A stretch of DNA of 64,000 nucleotides from JAZKDW01 sp040387375 (GTDB taxonomy: Bacteria > Pseudomonadota > Gammaproteobacteria > Burkholderiales > Burkholderiaceae_D). Below, piece after piece: positions 44,283 through 54,089 of this stretch; positions within the stretch are counted from its first letter, which is position 1; every line of letters starts with the position of its first letter. The notes beneath the pieces were generated by a model. The model was not told where the DNA came from. It searched no databases and was given only the letters and a program-made list of their open reading frames with translations. Position numbers and translations under genes: made by a program. The DNA is taken from contig JAZKDW010000011.1 in NCBI GenBank assembly GCA_040387375.1, forward strand, positions 62,001 through 126,000. Direction: 5' to 3'.

Positions 44283-45142
44283 TTCTTGAATTCCGGAATA
44301 TCGGGCTTGGATCCCCACATGCAGAATGAGGAATTCGTGCTGGGAAAATTGCGCGGCCGGTAGGTTTTTTCTTCTTCCGCGGTGATCAGGCGCACGCCGG
44401 TCGAGTACTCGAAGATCATGCCGTCCGGGCCGTCGAAGTAAAGGAATCGCGCGCCGGATGTCGGATGCCGGCCAGGGCCGAAGCGGATCGGAATGCCACG
44501 CTCGACCAGGATGTAATAGGCGCGCATGACATCATCGATGCTCTCCACCTGATGATTGATGTGCTGGACACCGGCGAAGGTCGACGGAAACAGCGCAATC
44601 TTGTGATGGACCTCGTCGATGCGCAACAACGGCGCCTCGCCGATCCTGTCGCTCACCCTGGCGCCGAGCAGCCCGGTCCAGAAAGCCTCGTCGCGCCGGG
44701 CATCCAGCGTGCGCAAGCCGATGTGGCTGAAGCCGGTAATGCCGGCGTCGCGCGAGGGGAAATAGCGGCGGCCGCTGTACTGCGCTGCATACACGAGGTC
44801 AATGCTGTTGCCGGACAAGTCCTTGAAATTGATGAGGTCGCGCGCGCAGCGCTCTTCCGCTTCATTGGCAGTACCGCGCGTGACCCGGCATCCGTTTTTC
44901 TCGAGCAGATCGGCGGCGCGATCCAGCTCTTCCTGCGTATCGACTTCGAAAGCGGAAGTCTGGTCGCGCGGGTCGCCTTCAAAATAGCAAAGCGTGTGGT
45001 CGCGGTGATCGGAACGAAAGTAGGCTGTCTTTGCGGTTTTCCGCGCCACTTCGAGGCCAAGCACATCGGTCGCGAAGCGTACCGATGTTTCGAGATCCTT
45101 GGTCCCCAGCCTGACATAACGTATGTCATGCAAATGAATCAT
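44279..45142 (-). CDS. Type I extradiol (VOC) dioxygenase
   Basis: Ring-cleaving dioxygenase of 287 residues with two VOC modules. The three Fe(II) ligands expected in the second module are visible: His in GFSHIGLRTLD (about residue 148), His in INHQVESIDD (about 207) and Glu in MIFEYSTG (about 258). It is the first gene of the operon. It is not a close DmpB/XylE catechol 2,3-dioxygenase; with the CmtD-like gene next to it, 2,3-dihydroxybenzoate or a related carboxylated catechol is the likely substrate, cleaved at the 3,4 bond. Substrate is inference. Confidence 0.85.
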   Translation of the reverse strand: MIHLHDIRYVRLGTKDLETSVRFATDVLGLEVARKTAKTAYFRSDHRDHTLCYFEGDPRDQTSAFEVDTQEELDRAADLLEKNGCRVTRGTANEAEERCARDLINFKDLSGNSIDLVYAAQYSGRRYFPSRDAGITGFSHIGLRTLDARRDEAFWTGLLGARVSDRIGEAPLLRIDEVHHKIALFPSTFAGVQHINHQVESIDDVMRAYYILVERGIPIRFGPGRHPTSGARFLYFDGPDGMIFEYSTGVRLITAEEEKTYRPRNFPSTNSSFCMWGSKPDIPEFKK

Positions 45143-45201
45143 TTTTCATGGCCTTTCTGGAAAACCTGTCTTGCAGGAAATTGCTCGTAAAAGTGTTATT
45201 C

Positions 45202-45230
45202 AGAATAAACATTAAAAATATCGGCGTCAA
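45202..45230 (-). promoter_or_regulatory. Candidate promoter of the meta-cleavage operon
   Basis: Minus strand: -35 TTGACG (45225-45230) and -10 TATTCT (45202-45207), 17 bases apart, matching the consensus at five and four positions. The leader to the dioxygenase ATG would be about 50 bases. Confidence 0.5.
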
Positions 45231-45258
45231 TATTAAATCTCGAGAATTGCGATTAATC

Positions 45259-45287
45259 TTGGTTTAATTTATGAATGCGCTTAAAAT
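45259..45287 (+). promoter_or_regulatory. Candidate promoter of the GntR regulator
   Basis: Plus strand: -35 TTGGTT (45259-45264) and -10 TAAAAT (45282-45287) with a 17-base spacer. It is divergent from the operon promoter; the 28 bases between the two -35 boxes include the 8-base palindrome GATTAATC at 45251-45258. Confidence 0.4.
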
Positions 45288-45332
45288 TCAATGTACAAAC
45301 TGTCTTCCGGGAAGACGAAAGCCTGACCATCA

Positions 45333-46070
45333 ATGCCCATGCTAGAAAACCTTGCAAAACCAACATCCGAAAAGCAGCCACAGACATCCAGCACCCTGGT
45401 AAAAACTGCTTATGCCCATTTACGGCGCGATATCATCGAGGGACGGCTCGCGCCCGGATCAAGGTTGCGCGTCGAGCATTTGAAGGATTCGTACGGGTTG
45501 GGAGCAGGCACGTTGCGGGAAGCGTTAACCTTGCTGGTATCGGATGCCCTGGTGGTATCCCACAGCCAGCGCGGCTTCCATGTGACCCCGATTTCCATCT
45601 CCGACTTTTTCGATATCACGCAGACTCGGATCGTGCTGGAAACCGATGCGCTGCGTCAATCGATCAGGGATGGCGATGATGTCTGGGAGGGTCGGGTGAT
45701 CGCGGCGTTTCATCGGCTCACACGCGCGGAGGAGCGCCTGGCGGACAGCCGGGTCGAAGGTTTTAATGAGTGGGAAGAGCGCAACCGTGAATTTCATCAC
45801 GCACTGATCAGCGCCTGCACCTCACGCTGGACGCATCATTTCCTGGGCCTGCTGTACCAGCAGGCGGAACGTTATCGCCGTCTGGTCGTCACGCGCCAGC
45901 CAATTCCGCGCGATGTACATGGCGAGCATCAGATCATCGTCGACGCCACGCTGAATCGGGACGCAGACCGCGCTGCCGACATATTGGCGCAGCACATCTT
46001 GATGACTTACGACGCCGTCAAACAGCTGCCGCCGGATTTATTCGAAGGGGCGGCCCAGGTGTCGGACTGA
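45333..46070 (+). CDS. GntR family (FadR subfamily) transcriptional regulator
   Basis: A 245-residue regulator divergent from the meta-cleavage operon. N-terminal winged helix: AYAHLRRDIIEGRLAPGSRLRVEHLKD (in overlapping parts) and LGAGTLREALTLLVSDALV with VSHSQRGFHVTPIS as the wing. C-terminal FCD effector domain of about 150 residues with NREFHHALI and late HGEHQIIVDA, the metal-binding His positions. It probably represses the operon until a pathway intermediate binds. Start could also be the ATG at 45339. Confidence 0.88.
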   Translation: MPMLENLAKPTSEKQPQTSSTLVKTAYAHLRRDIIEGRLAPGSRLRVEHLKDSYGLGAGTLREALTLLVSDALVVSHSQRGFHVTPISISDFFDITQTRIVLETDALRQSIRDGDDVWEGRVIAAFHRLTRAEERLADSRVEGFNEWEERNREFHHALISACTSRWTHHFLGLLYQQAERYRRLVVTRQPIPRDVHGEHQIIVDATLNRDADRAADILAQHILMTYDAVKQLPPDLFEGAAQVSD

Positions 46071-46287
46071 GCTCGATTTTATCCATTCAGCTCGCATGGC
46101 AAAGCGAATCGATAAAACGATCCAGCGAAGGGCGGGGAATGTTTATCAGGTCGGGGGTGATGCAGCGTGCCTGGAGGGATATCGACGTAGTTCCCGTGCT
46201 AGCGGGTTATGGATTCCCGCTTTCGCTGGAATGACGGTAGTGAGAGTGGAGATCGTACAAATTACCACCGTCATTCCCGCGCAGGCG
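46068..46287. repeat. Dispersed repeat, copy A left part (interrupted by IS element)
   Basis: About 220 bases that are closely related to 60475-60700. Both begin at the stop codon of a plus-strand gene (TGAGCTCGA, then TTATCCATTCAGCT). It includes AGCGGGTTATGGATTCC and GGAATGACGGTAG, the hairpin-forming part. The copy is split at 46287 by the IS4-family element and resumes at 47804-47840. Confidence 0.82.
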
Positions 46288-47803
46288 CTAACCTATACCC
46301 ATATCTTTGCAACGCATGTCCTATCGCTGAATCAAAGCGGGTATGAGTTGCACGGAAAAAGGAGATGGACATGGTCGCGGCGGCAATGCCAGAGCAAGAG
46401 TATTTCATTGGGGAATTTGGAGATAAGCGCTTAAGCAGAACCGGCGCGCTGTTGTACAGCCGGATGGTAGAGCAGGAAACCGTCTGCCTACGACGATTGG
46501 GACGGGACTGGGCAACGGAAAAGCGGTTTGGCCGCTGGTTGCATAATCCGAACGTCACCCGACAGGAAATCATCAGAGAAAGCTGCCTGAAAACCGGGAA
46601 GTTGGCAACGGGATTGTCGGTGCTGGCCATCCAGGATACGAGCGAGCTGAACTATCAAAAGCACAGCAGGCGCAGCGCCGGTTTGGGCAAGGTGGGAAAT
46701 AACAAGGATGCGGGGCTGTTCATTCACCCGGTCCTGGTGTTGGATGCCCGAAGTGGGGCGTGCCTGGGTTTGGCGCATCAGCATGCCTGGGTCAGGACCA
46801 AGGCCGCCGCGGCCGACTACACGAATTTGCCGATTGAAGAAAAGGAATCGTGGCGCTGGCTACAGGCAGCGCAAGCGGCCAAAAAATGTCTGGACAAGGC
46901 AGAGCAGATTACCATTGTTGGGGACAGGGAAAGTGACATTTACGAAGAATGGGATCGGATTCCGGACGGCCGCACCCATTTGCTCACGCGCGTATGCCGG
47001 GACCGCAAGCTTGCCGACGGCACCAACCTGTTTGACTGGCTGGAGGCGCAGCCCGCAATGGCCTGTTATGAATTTGAGGTGGCGGCGCGCTCGGCCAATG
47101 AGAGTTATGTGTCGGCTGGCGGGCGCAATGGCGGCAGTGGCAAACGCACCGCCCATCGAGCGCAGATGGAAATTCGCTATGGACAGGTAAGCATTGCGCG
47201 GCCAGCCAAAAGCAAGGCGGTCCAGAAAAGCATTACTCTGTGCGTTGTTGAAGTGCGGGAGCTAGGGCAAAGTGTGGTGGAAGGCGAAGAGCCGGTCCAT
47301 TGGCGGTTATTGACGACCCATCCAATTCAAGGAGTGGAAGACGCATTGCAAATAGTGGACTGGTACCGCCAACGCTGGCAAATCGAGCAGTTGTTTCGCA
47401 CCCTGAAAAAGCAGGGGCTGGATATGGAATCGAGTCAGGTGGAAGAAGGGGAAAACCTGATGAAACTGGCTAGCGCGGCACTGCAGGCGGCGGTCCGCAC
47501 GCTGCAATTGACGGCGGCGCGGGAAGGAAAAACGGATCGTCCTGCGACGGATGTGTTCGAGAAGGACGATATTGAGGTGCTGGAAAACCTCCAGCCGCAA
47601 CTGGAAGGGCGCACGGACAAGCAGAAGAACCCCCACCAGCAGGGAAAGTTGGCGTGGGCCGCCTGGATCATCGCCCGATTGGGTGGCTGGAAAGGATATG
47701 CCAGCCAGGTCAAGCCTGGACCGATCACTATGCTTGAAGGTCTACAACGCTTTTACGCCATTGCACAGGGCTGGAGACTTGCAAAGATGTGGGTATAGGT
47801 TAG
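46288..47803 (+). mobile_element. Complete IS4-family insertion sequence, 1,516 bp
   Basis: Ends are 25-base inverted repeats with one mismatch (46288-46312 and 47779-47803, outermost CTAACCTATACCC). A perfect 10-base target duplication CGCGCAGGCG flanks it (46278-46287 and 47804-47813). A single full-length transposase fills it. Intact ends and duplication indicate a recent insertion. Confidence 0.95.
46371..47798 (+). CDS. IS4-family transposase (Tn5-like)
   Basis: A 475-residue DDE transposase. The N-terminal EYFIGEFGDKRLSRTGALL is the DNA-binding domain of Tn5-like IS4 transposases. Catalytic Asp residues lie in LAIQDTSELNY (about 88) and VGDRESDIYEEW (about 184-188), and the Y-2-R-3-E-6-K signature is YRQRWQIEQLFRTLKKQGL near residue 338. 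The ATG at 46371 has GGAG 7 bases upstream; an ATG two codons earlier sits too close to it. The stop lies inside the right inverted repeat. Confidence 0.94.
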   Translation: MVAAAMPEQEYFIGEFGDKRLSRTGALLYSRMVEQETVCLRRLGRDWATEKRFGRWLHNPNVTRQEIIRESCLKTGKLATGLSVLAIQDTSELNYQKHSRRSAGLGKVGNNKDAGLFIHPVLVLDARSGACLGLAHQHAWVRTKAAAADYTNLPIEEKESWRWLQAAQAAKKCLDKAEQITIVGDRESDIYEEWDRIPDGRTHLLTRVCRDRKLADGTNLFDWLEAQPAMACYEFEVAARSANESYVSAGGRNGGSGKRTAHRAQMEIRYGQVSIARPAKSKAVQKSITLCVVEVRELGQSVVEGEEPVHWRLLTTHPIQGVEDALQIVDWYRQRWQIEQLFRTLKKQGLDMESSQVEEGENLMKLASAALQAAVRTLQLTAAREGKTDRPATDVFEKDDIEVLENLQPQLEGRTDKQKNPHQQGKLAWAAWIIARLGGWKGYASQVKPGPITMLEGLQRFYAIAQGWRLAKMWV

Positions 47804-47840
47804 CGCGCAGGCGGGAATCCAGGCTGAGCTTGCATCACGA
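47804..47840. repeat. Dispersed repeat, copy A right part
   Basis: Continues copy A after the IS element: GGGAATCCAGGCTGAGCTTG and ATCACGA match 60680-60710 closely. The right terminal part seen in copy B (TGAATGGATAA) is absent, so this copy is cut short before chpA ends. Confidence 0.75.
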
Positions 47841-47877
47841 TGTCTTCATGCCGATCCCAACAGGCTTGACCGCGACA

Positions 47878-50800
47878 TCACTCAACCGGCGTCTTCTTGT
47901 TGGCAAACTCGCCAACAATCCTGAGCAGATCCGCTTCCTGATAAGGCTTGCCGAGATATTCGTTGACCCCAAGCTCCATTGCGTAGTTGCGGTGTTTGGT
48001 GGCGGTGCGCGACGTGATCATGATGATGGGAACATGACGCGTGCGTTCATCGCTGCGCACGTTGCGTGTCAGGTCGAAGCCGTCCATGCGCGGCATTTCG
48101 ATATCGACCAGCATGACGTCAGGCGTGATCGACTGCAATTGCTCCAGCGCGTCGACCCCGTCTTTTGCCAGCACAACCTGATAACCTTCGCGCGCCAGGA
48201 AACGCTGCGTGACACGCCGCACTGTCAATGAATCGTCCACGACCATCACGATATGCTGCGTACGCAAGCCTTGCACCGGTTGCGCTTTGGCGACGGCTGC
48301 GGTCGGCAAAGCCATCTCGGCAACCGCCCCCATATCACCGGCGGCACCCATGCCTTGTGCACGCGGCAGGCGTGCCGTGTTCTGGTTTGTCCGTTGCGCC
48401 AGCGGAACCGGGTCAAGAATCAGCACAATATCGCCCGAGCCCATGACGGTGGCGCCGGCAACACCCACCATGCGCGCCAACTGCGGGCCGATATTCTTCA
48501 CCACCACCTCGCGGTTGCCGATGACTTCATCGACGTGGATGGCAACACGGTCATGACCACTCTTCAGGATCACCATCGGAGAATACTGCTGCGCCAATGG
48601 CGTGGCGTTCAGGTCGCCCAACAATGTCGACAGGTAGAACATGGGCACCCGGTTGTTCTGCCAGGTCACGGCACCCTCATTGTAGGCGGCGGCCAGCGGA
48701 TTTGCCTTCAGTTGCTGCACCTGCTCCACCAATACGGATGGCACTGCATATGTCGTGCCGCCGGTAGAAAGAAGAACCACCTGCGTGACCGCCAGCGTCA
48801 ATGGCAGCTGGATCGTGAATTTCGCGCCCTTGCCCTCCTCGCTGACGATGGAAATACGGCCGCCGAGCGCAGCCGCTTCGGAACGCACCACATCCATGCC
48901 GACACCCCGTCCCGCCAATTCGGTGACTTCATGCGCCGTTGAGAATCCAGGATGGAAAATCAGGTCCTTCAATTGTGCATCGGATGTTTCCGAGTCGTCG
49001 GTCAGCAAGCCGGTAGCCTTGGCTTTCTGGCGAATCCGGTCGAGATGCAAACCCTGGCCATCATCGGAGAATTGAATCACGACTTCATTTCCCTCCTGCC
49101 GGATCTCAACCAGCAGCTCACCCGTCTCGCTCTTGCCGGCAGCAAGACGCTCCTCGGCTGATTCGATGCCATGGACTATCGAATTGCGCAACAAATGCTC
49201 GAAGGGGCCAGCCATTTTTTCCAGCACGCTGCGGTCGATCTCCACAGCGCTGCCGCGAATATCAAGATTGATACGCTTGCCGATTTCCTTGGAAGCCTGG
49301 CGCGTAACACGATACAGGCGCTCCGAAATGCTGGCGAACTGCACCATGCGCACGCGCATCAGGTCCTGTTGCAGATCGCGCGTCAGACGTCCCTGTGCGC
49401 TCAGGTCGATGGTGGCGCCGTCGACGGTCCTGCTCAGATTCTGCTGTACGGAGGCCACGTCGTTGACGCTCTCGGCCATCATGCGCGTGAGTTCCTGCAA
49501 ACGTGTGAAGCGATCAAACTCCAGCGGATCGAATTCGCGGTCTACCGAATGCGCCATCTGCGACGCCATCTGCGATTCCGCCTGAATTTCAATCTCGCGC
49601 AACTGGCCGCGCAGGCGCGACACATTTTCAGTCAATTCGGACAAGGATAGTCGCAGCGTGTCGATTTCCGTTTCCACTCTTGAACGGGAGATCGATACTT
49701 CACCCGCCTGGTTTACCAACCGGTCCAGGATGTCGGCCCGTACCCGCACCATCGGCACGTTGGCTCCGGAGGGCGCAACACCGCGGACGGAAGCCATGGA
49801 CTCCAGCGGCGCCGGCGTCACCAGGACATTGCCTGTGACAGCGGCTAACGGTTTGACAGCGTCACGCGGCTGCGGCGCTTCATGCGGCACGCCGCTTTTC
49901 CCGGCGGCTGGGTTGACGGCAGCCGGATTCTGCAACTGATCAAACAGATGCAAGCCAAGATCGAGACGGCCAAGCAATTCTTCAATCGCGTCCGGCGAAT
50001 GTGTCGCCGCATGCGTGATCTTCTCGACGCGGCTTTCCATCTCGTGCATATGCTGGCCGAGCGCCATCGCCCCTGCCATCCTCGCACTGCCCTTGATGGT
50101 GTGTAGCAAACGTAATAGCTGAGGCGCAAAATTCGTTGCGGCAGGCTCCTGCTTCCACGACCTCAGCAGTAAGCCCATCTGAGGCAAAATATCACTACCC
50201 TCTTCGAGGAATACCGGCAGCAAATCCTTGTCAAGGTCATCTTGCGGCGTCAAGTCCCGCGAGATCATCACTTCTTGCTCTTGTTCCTGCTCCTGCACCG
50301 CCAGAGCAGACAACTCTTCCTCTTTGTCATCCGGAGCGGACGAGCCGGGTACCGAATCATCGGCCCTTCTCTCCACCAGAAGCGCAAGGTGTTCGGCATC
50401 CGCTTCATTGCTCGCCAAAACAGAAGCACGTGTATCGGATTCGATTTTTTTAGCGCGAATGACAAAATCTTGCCGCAGGCGCTCGAGCTCCCTGACCCGC
50501 TGTGGTTCATGCGCCGGCATTTCTCCCAACGCAAACATTTGCAGCATCTGCTTCACGCACGCCACGCCACGCTCAAGCATGTCGTATTCGGCGGCGGTGA
50601 CCGGCACAGGTTGGCGCGCCAGGGTTTGCAACACCATTTCAAATGCTTGCGCTACTTCTTGCAGGGGCTCGAATCCGATGGTGGCGGAACTGCCAGCCAG
50701 GGAGTGGGCGGCGTGAACGGCGAGGATATTGACACCGCGTTCCGGTTCGTGACGCCACTCCGCCAGGTCATTCGACAAAAGCCGCGATAGCTCATCTGTT

Positions 50801-53790
50801 TCCGCCAAATAAATATTATGCAAGGGCAGACTGATCTCGATAGAGCCTATGCGTTTGATATTGTCGTCATTTTTCTTCTCGAACACCCCTATCTCGGGAA
50901 AATGAATCACCTGCGACACCGGAAGCGGGTCCGGCGCGGCAAGTTCAGGCATGGCAACAACAGGAGGCGGCGCCGGTTCGACTGCGAAAGTGGCTTCTTC
51001 AATATGGAAAGCGGCCATATCGGCATCGGACATCTGTCCTTCTTCGACCTGCGGCAGCGCCAACGCGCCATCCGCCTCATATGCCAGGGCGGCGGATGGG
51101 CTGGCATCAGGCAGCGACGTTTCTATCTCGATCTCGACCTCGATCCCGGATGCGGCAGGCACGTCGACATTCTCTTCAAAAGAGAAGGGTTCTCCTGCCT
51201 TGACACGTTCAGCTGCGCTGACCAGCGATGCCGCGGTACGCTCTGAATTGCCGTTCGAGCGAAGCTCCGTTACCCAAGCCCCCAACACCTCGGCCGCCTT
51301 GTCGATCAAAGCGAAAATATCCGTTGATCCGCCGAGATTCTCAGACAACCTCAGATTCAGTATTTGCTCAATACTCCAGGCCGCATCGCCAAACGCCATC
51401 AGGCCGACCATTCGGCCGCTCCCCTTGAGCGTATGAAATGACCTGCGCAGCGTCGTCAAATGATCCTGGTTGTTCATCGCGTCGCGCAGTGCGGGCATCG
51501 TCTGTGTCACGCAGGCCAGCACTTCATCAGCCTCCGACAGAAAGATCTCGAGCAGTTCGGCGTCAATCGCCTCATCCGTGTCGGGCACTACGACCGTGGT
51601 GAAGGGTTCGACCACGGCGGCACTGGCGGGCGCAACGGCACTGACCGGCGTAATTTGCGCCGCGGCGGCGGGAGGGGCGTCCGCTTCAGACCTTGTGGTT
51701 GCACCTGCAATCGCGGCGCTGATCTCCGTCATGGCCGCTTCGGAAGCGACAAAATCCGGTCCGTTCATGATATTCATCGCGGCTTGCGCCCGTTTGCCGG
51801 CGTCGGCATCTTCCACCAGGGCGGCGTCTGAACGGATACGCGCCAGCGATTCTTTCAACTGCTTCTGCAGATCCGGATTGTCCGGGGTGGCATGCAACGA
51901 CTTGGCCAGCGCGGCGGATAGCTGCTGGTGGCGAAGCATGTCGGCCTCGACAGTGGGCATCTCCCAATCGCCGGAAGCGTCGGGAGGGAGTTCAGAATTC
52001 TCGATCGGCGAATCAGAATCCACGTCAATTCCTATACCGGAAGTTGAGTCAAGTACTATGTTTTTTTTTTGAAGATTGGCGTGAAACACACCACTTGCGT
52101 CATCGAATAAAAAGCGCTTTTTTACACCTTCCGAATGAAGTTGCAAGGTCTCTATGAAAAAGCTGAGCGCACCGATATTCTGGGCCACATGCTGGAACTC
52201 CCCTGAATTCGGGACCGCATCAGCCTCAGCATCGATAAACCTTTTTACAGCGGCGCGGGTATGCCGTACCGCACGAATCGCATCGTTTTCATCGAGTATT
52301 GCCAGCGCTCCCTCGATCTGATGCAATATCGCATCGACGGGGCCAAGCGCTGCGCGTCTGGCGGGTGCGCTGAAAAACTCATCGAGCATCTTTTCAACCT
52401 GCCCAAGACTCGATTGCATTTCAACGGCCAACACCGTGATGGTTTGCCTTTGTTGCGCTTCGCGCGAGATATCGTCAAGCCATTCAGCTGACTGGGCCGG
52501 CTCCTTGCCGGCGACAATCGACGCCAGCCTTGCCGTCATCGCATCTGCGCGTTCGGAAAAATCTTCGGACAGGCGGCTGGGGTGGTTCAACGCATTTTCA
52601 ATGAATAACAGGCTGGTTGCGATCTCGAGCCCCAGAGTGGCGCCCAAACCTGAACGGGCGGCATGTTGCGCAACCCCGCGAACCTGGTGCAGCAATTTGG
52701 AAAGAGAGGATGATCCCAGCTTTGAGCCGGCTTCAGTCAAGCCGTCCATTTCCTGCTCAAATGATTCCGACACCCCTGCTTCCCCACCTGCAAAACGGTT
52801 CCAGATGTTCTTCGCCGCCGACAGTTTCTCCTTGGCGATCAGTAATGATTCGGCATCAATTTTTCCGTAGCGTTTTTCTGTGTAATCCCCTGGCACCTGG
52901 CCTTCAAGCTGATAAGCGGCGCGGATCTGCTGCGCGCGCAACGGTGGCGCTTTTGCTTGTGCTATGAAAAACAATGCGTCGCGCAGCAGTCGTTCCGCAA
53001 TGCCGGACGAGCCTTCGCTCATACGCTGAATCTGCAGGTTGATCCGCGCGAAAAGCTGCTTCACATACAGTTCCCTGGATATTTTTCCGGATGCCACAAC
53101 TTCCGCAAATCCACCCATCACCCACCAGAAGCCCCTTAATGCCTGATTGCTCTGGGCGCGCTCGATTTCAGCAATCACCTTGCCCAACGCGGCTGCGTTC
53201 GCGCTTTCGGGGGTGTCCTTGGCCTCTTTGAGAAATGGCAACAGCGCCTTCTCAAAACTGCGGCGCAATGCGGCGTAGTCAAGCGCTTGATCAGAAGGGG
53301 GCGCCAGCGGCAGTTGCGGCCGGATCGCCAGGTTAGGGAAAAACAGGTCGGCAGGATGAATCCGTTCCGCGCCACGGAATTCCAGCAAGGATTTGTAATA
53401 GGGGAACAGGCGAACCGGTTGATGGGCCTCACCTGCCAATAATTCTTCCAGATACTCAAGCACTGCCTGATAGGTATTGGAAATTGACTGCGCCAGTTCC
53501 TGTGTCAGCTTGAGCTTGCCTGACTCCAGCCTGTCGAGCATCTCCTCCACCGTTTCGGTAAGGATCGCAACGCCATCCACATCGACCATTTGCAGCGCGC
53601 CGTGCGCCTGATGTAAATAGGTCTTTGCATGGCGCAGTGCAGTCGACTGCGCTTCGCTGTCCAGAGGCACAGCATCCTGGATCGTCGTCATTGAGCGGGT
53701 GAGCGCTTCGCGAATTTCACCCATCACCCAGGACAACGGGCCAGTATCGAAATTGTCCCGAACATTTTGATCGGAAGCATTGGTAGTCAT
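47878..53790 (-). CDS. chpA: Pil-Chp hybrid histidine kinase ChpA/PilL
   Basis: Central CheA-type kinase of the chemosensory system controlling type IV pili. 1,970 residues. Hpt-like phosphoacceptor modules: HQAHGAL (about 57), SFHTLKGSGRMVG (about 785), AHSLAGSSATIG (about 1,027) and LLHTIKGSARMAG (about 1,230). Then dimerisation helices, the HATPase domain (LLRNSIVHGIE about 1,530, FSDDGQGL), a CheW-like domain, and a receiver with DDSLTVRR and MLVDIEMPRMDG (Asp about 1,893). Ala/Pro-rich linkers join the Hpt modules. It is the last gene of the pilG-H-I-J-chpA operon, after a 299-base spacer. Confidence 0.94.
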   Translation of the reverse strand: MTTNASDQNVRDNFDTGPLSWVMGEIREALTRSMTTIQDAVPLDSEAQSTALRHAKTYLHQAHGALQMVDVDGVAILTETVEEMLDRLESGKLKLTQELAQSISNTYQAVLEYLEELLAGEAHQPVRLFPYYKSLLEFRGAERIHPADLFFPNLAIRPQLPLAPPSDQALDYAALRRSFEKALLPFLKEAKDTPESANAAALGKVIAEIERAQSNQALRGFWWVMGGFAEVVASGKISRELYVKQLFARINLQIQRMSEGSSGIAERLLRDALFFIAQAKAPPLRAQQIRAAYQLEGQVPGDYTEKRYGKIDAESLLIAKEKLSAAKNIWNRFAGGEAGVSESFEQEMDGLTEAGSKLGSSSLSKLLHQVRGVAQHAARSGLGATLGLEIATSLLFIENALNHPSRLSEDFSERADAMTARLASIVAGKEPAQSAEWLDDISREAQQRQTITVLAVEMQSSLGQVEKMLDEFFSAPARRAALGPVDAILHQIEGALAILDENDAIRAVRHTRAAVKRFIDAEADAVPNSGEFQHVAQNIGALSFFIETLQLHSEGVKKRFLFDDASGVFHANLQKKNIVLDSTSGIGIDVDSDSPIENSELPPDASGDWEMPTVEADMLRHQQLSAALAKSLHATPDNPDLQKQLKESLARIRSDAALVEDADAGKRAQAAMNIMNGPDFVASEAAMTEISAAIAGATTRSEADAPPAAAAQITPVSAVAPASAAVVEPFTTVVVPDTDEAIDAELLEIFLSEADEVLACVTQTMPALRDAMNNQDHLTTLRRSFHTLKGSGRMVGLMAFGDAAWSIEQILNLRLSENLGGSTDIFALIDKAAEVLGAWVTELRSNGNSERTAASLVSAAERVKAGEPFSFEENVDVPAASGIEVEIEIETSLPDASPSAALAYEADGALALPQVEEGQMSDADMAAFHIEEATFAVEPAPPPVVAMPELAAPDPLPVSQVIHFPEIGVFEKKNDDNIKRIGSIEISLPLHNIYLAETDELSRLLSNDLAEWRHEPERGVNILAVHAAHSLAGSSATIGFEPLQEVAQAFEMVLQTLARQPVPVTAAEYDMLERGVACVKQMLQMFALGEMPAHEPQRVRELERLRQDFVIRAKKIESDTRASVLASNEADAEHLALLVERRADDSVPGSSAPDDKEEELSALAVQEQEQEQEVMISRDLTPQDDLDKDLLPVFLEEGSDILPQMGLLLRSWKQEPAATNFAPQLLRLLHTIKGSARMAGAMALGQHMHEMESRVEKITHAATHSPDAIEELLGRLDLGLHLFDQLQNPAAVNPAAGKSGVPHEAPQPRDAVKPLAAVTGNVLVTPAPLESMASVRGVAPSGANVPMVRVRADILDRLVNQAGEVSISRSRVETEIDTLRLSLSELTENVSRLRGQLREIEIQAESQMASQMAHSVDREFDPLEFDRFTRLQELTRMMAESVNDVASVQQNLSRTVDGATIDLSAQGRLTRDLQQDLMRVRMVQFASISERLYRVTRQASKEIGKRINLDIRGSAVEIDRSVLEKMAGPFEHLLRNSIVHGIESAEERLAAGKSETGELLVEIRQEGNEVVIQFSDDGQGLHLDRIRQKAKATGLLTDDSETSDAQLKDLIFHPGFSTAHEVTELAGRGVGMDVVRSEAAALGGRISIVSEEGKGAKFTIQLPLTLAVTQVVLLSTGGTTYAVPSVLVEQVQQLKANPLAAAYNEGAVTWQNNRVPMFYLSTLLGDLNATPLAQQYSPMVILKSGHDRVAIHVDEVIGNREVVVKNIGPQLARMVGVAGATVMGSGDIVLILDPVPLAQRTNQNTARLPRAQGMGAAGDMGAVAEMALPTAAVAKAQPVQGLRTQHIVMVVDDSLTVRRVTQRFLAREGYQVVLAKDGVDALEQLQSITPDVMLVDIEMPRMDGFDLTRNVRSDERTRHVPIIMITSRTATKHRNYAMELGVNEYLGKPYQEADLLRIVGEFANKKTPVE

Positions 53791-54089
53791 GACTGCCTCG
53801 TGGGTTCAAAAGATGACAAGCCCGACCAGCAGCTGATCACCACGCACACTTAATGGGCCATACACATGGAACCAAAAGCCCATGCGAAACGAAAACAAAA
53901 CTAAAATCTGATGCCAGTATATTGCCCTAAAGTAACATACAACGCCATATTTTCCCGCCAGGCCAGCCAACGCTTCATTGCCATGGCGGTTATGCTCCGA
54001 AGACAGTCATCTTTGTCAGTTCCGCTACTTCATGGCTCGCCTGACTGAATGATCGGCCCATCTCCATAGGATGGCGGCAGAGTCGACGA
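53791..54089. other. pilJ-chpA intergenic region
   Basis: 299 bases without a gene. No strong terminator hairpin or clear promoter is visible; it is long for an operon spacer, so chpA may have its own promoter. Confidence 0.5.
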
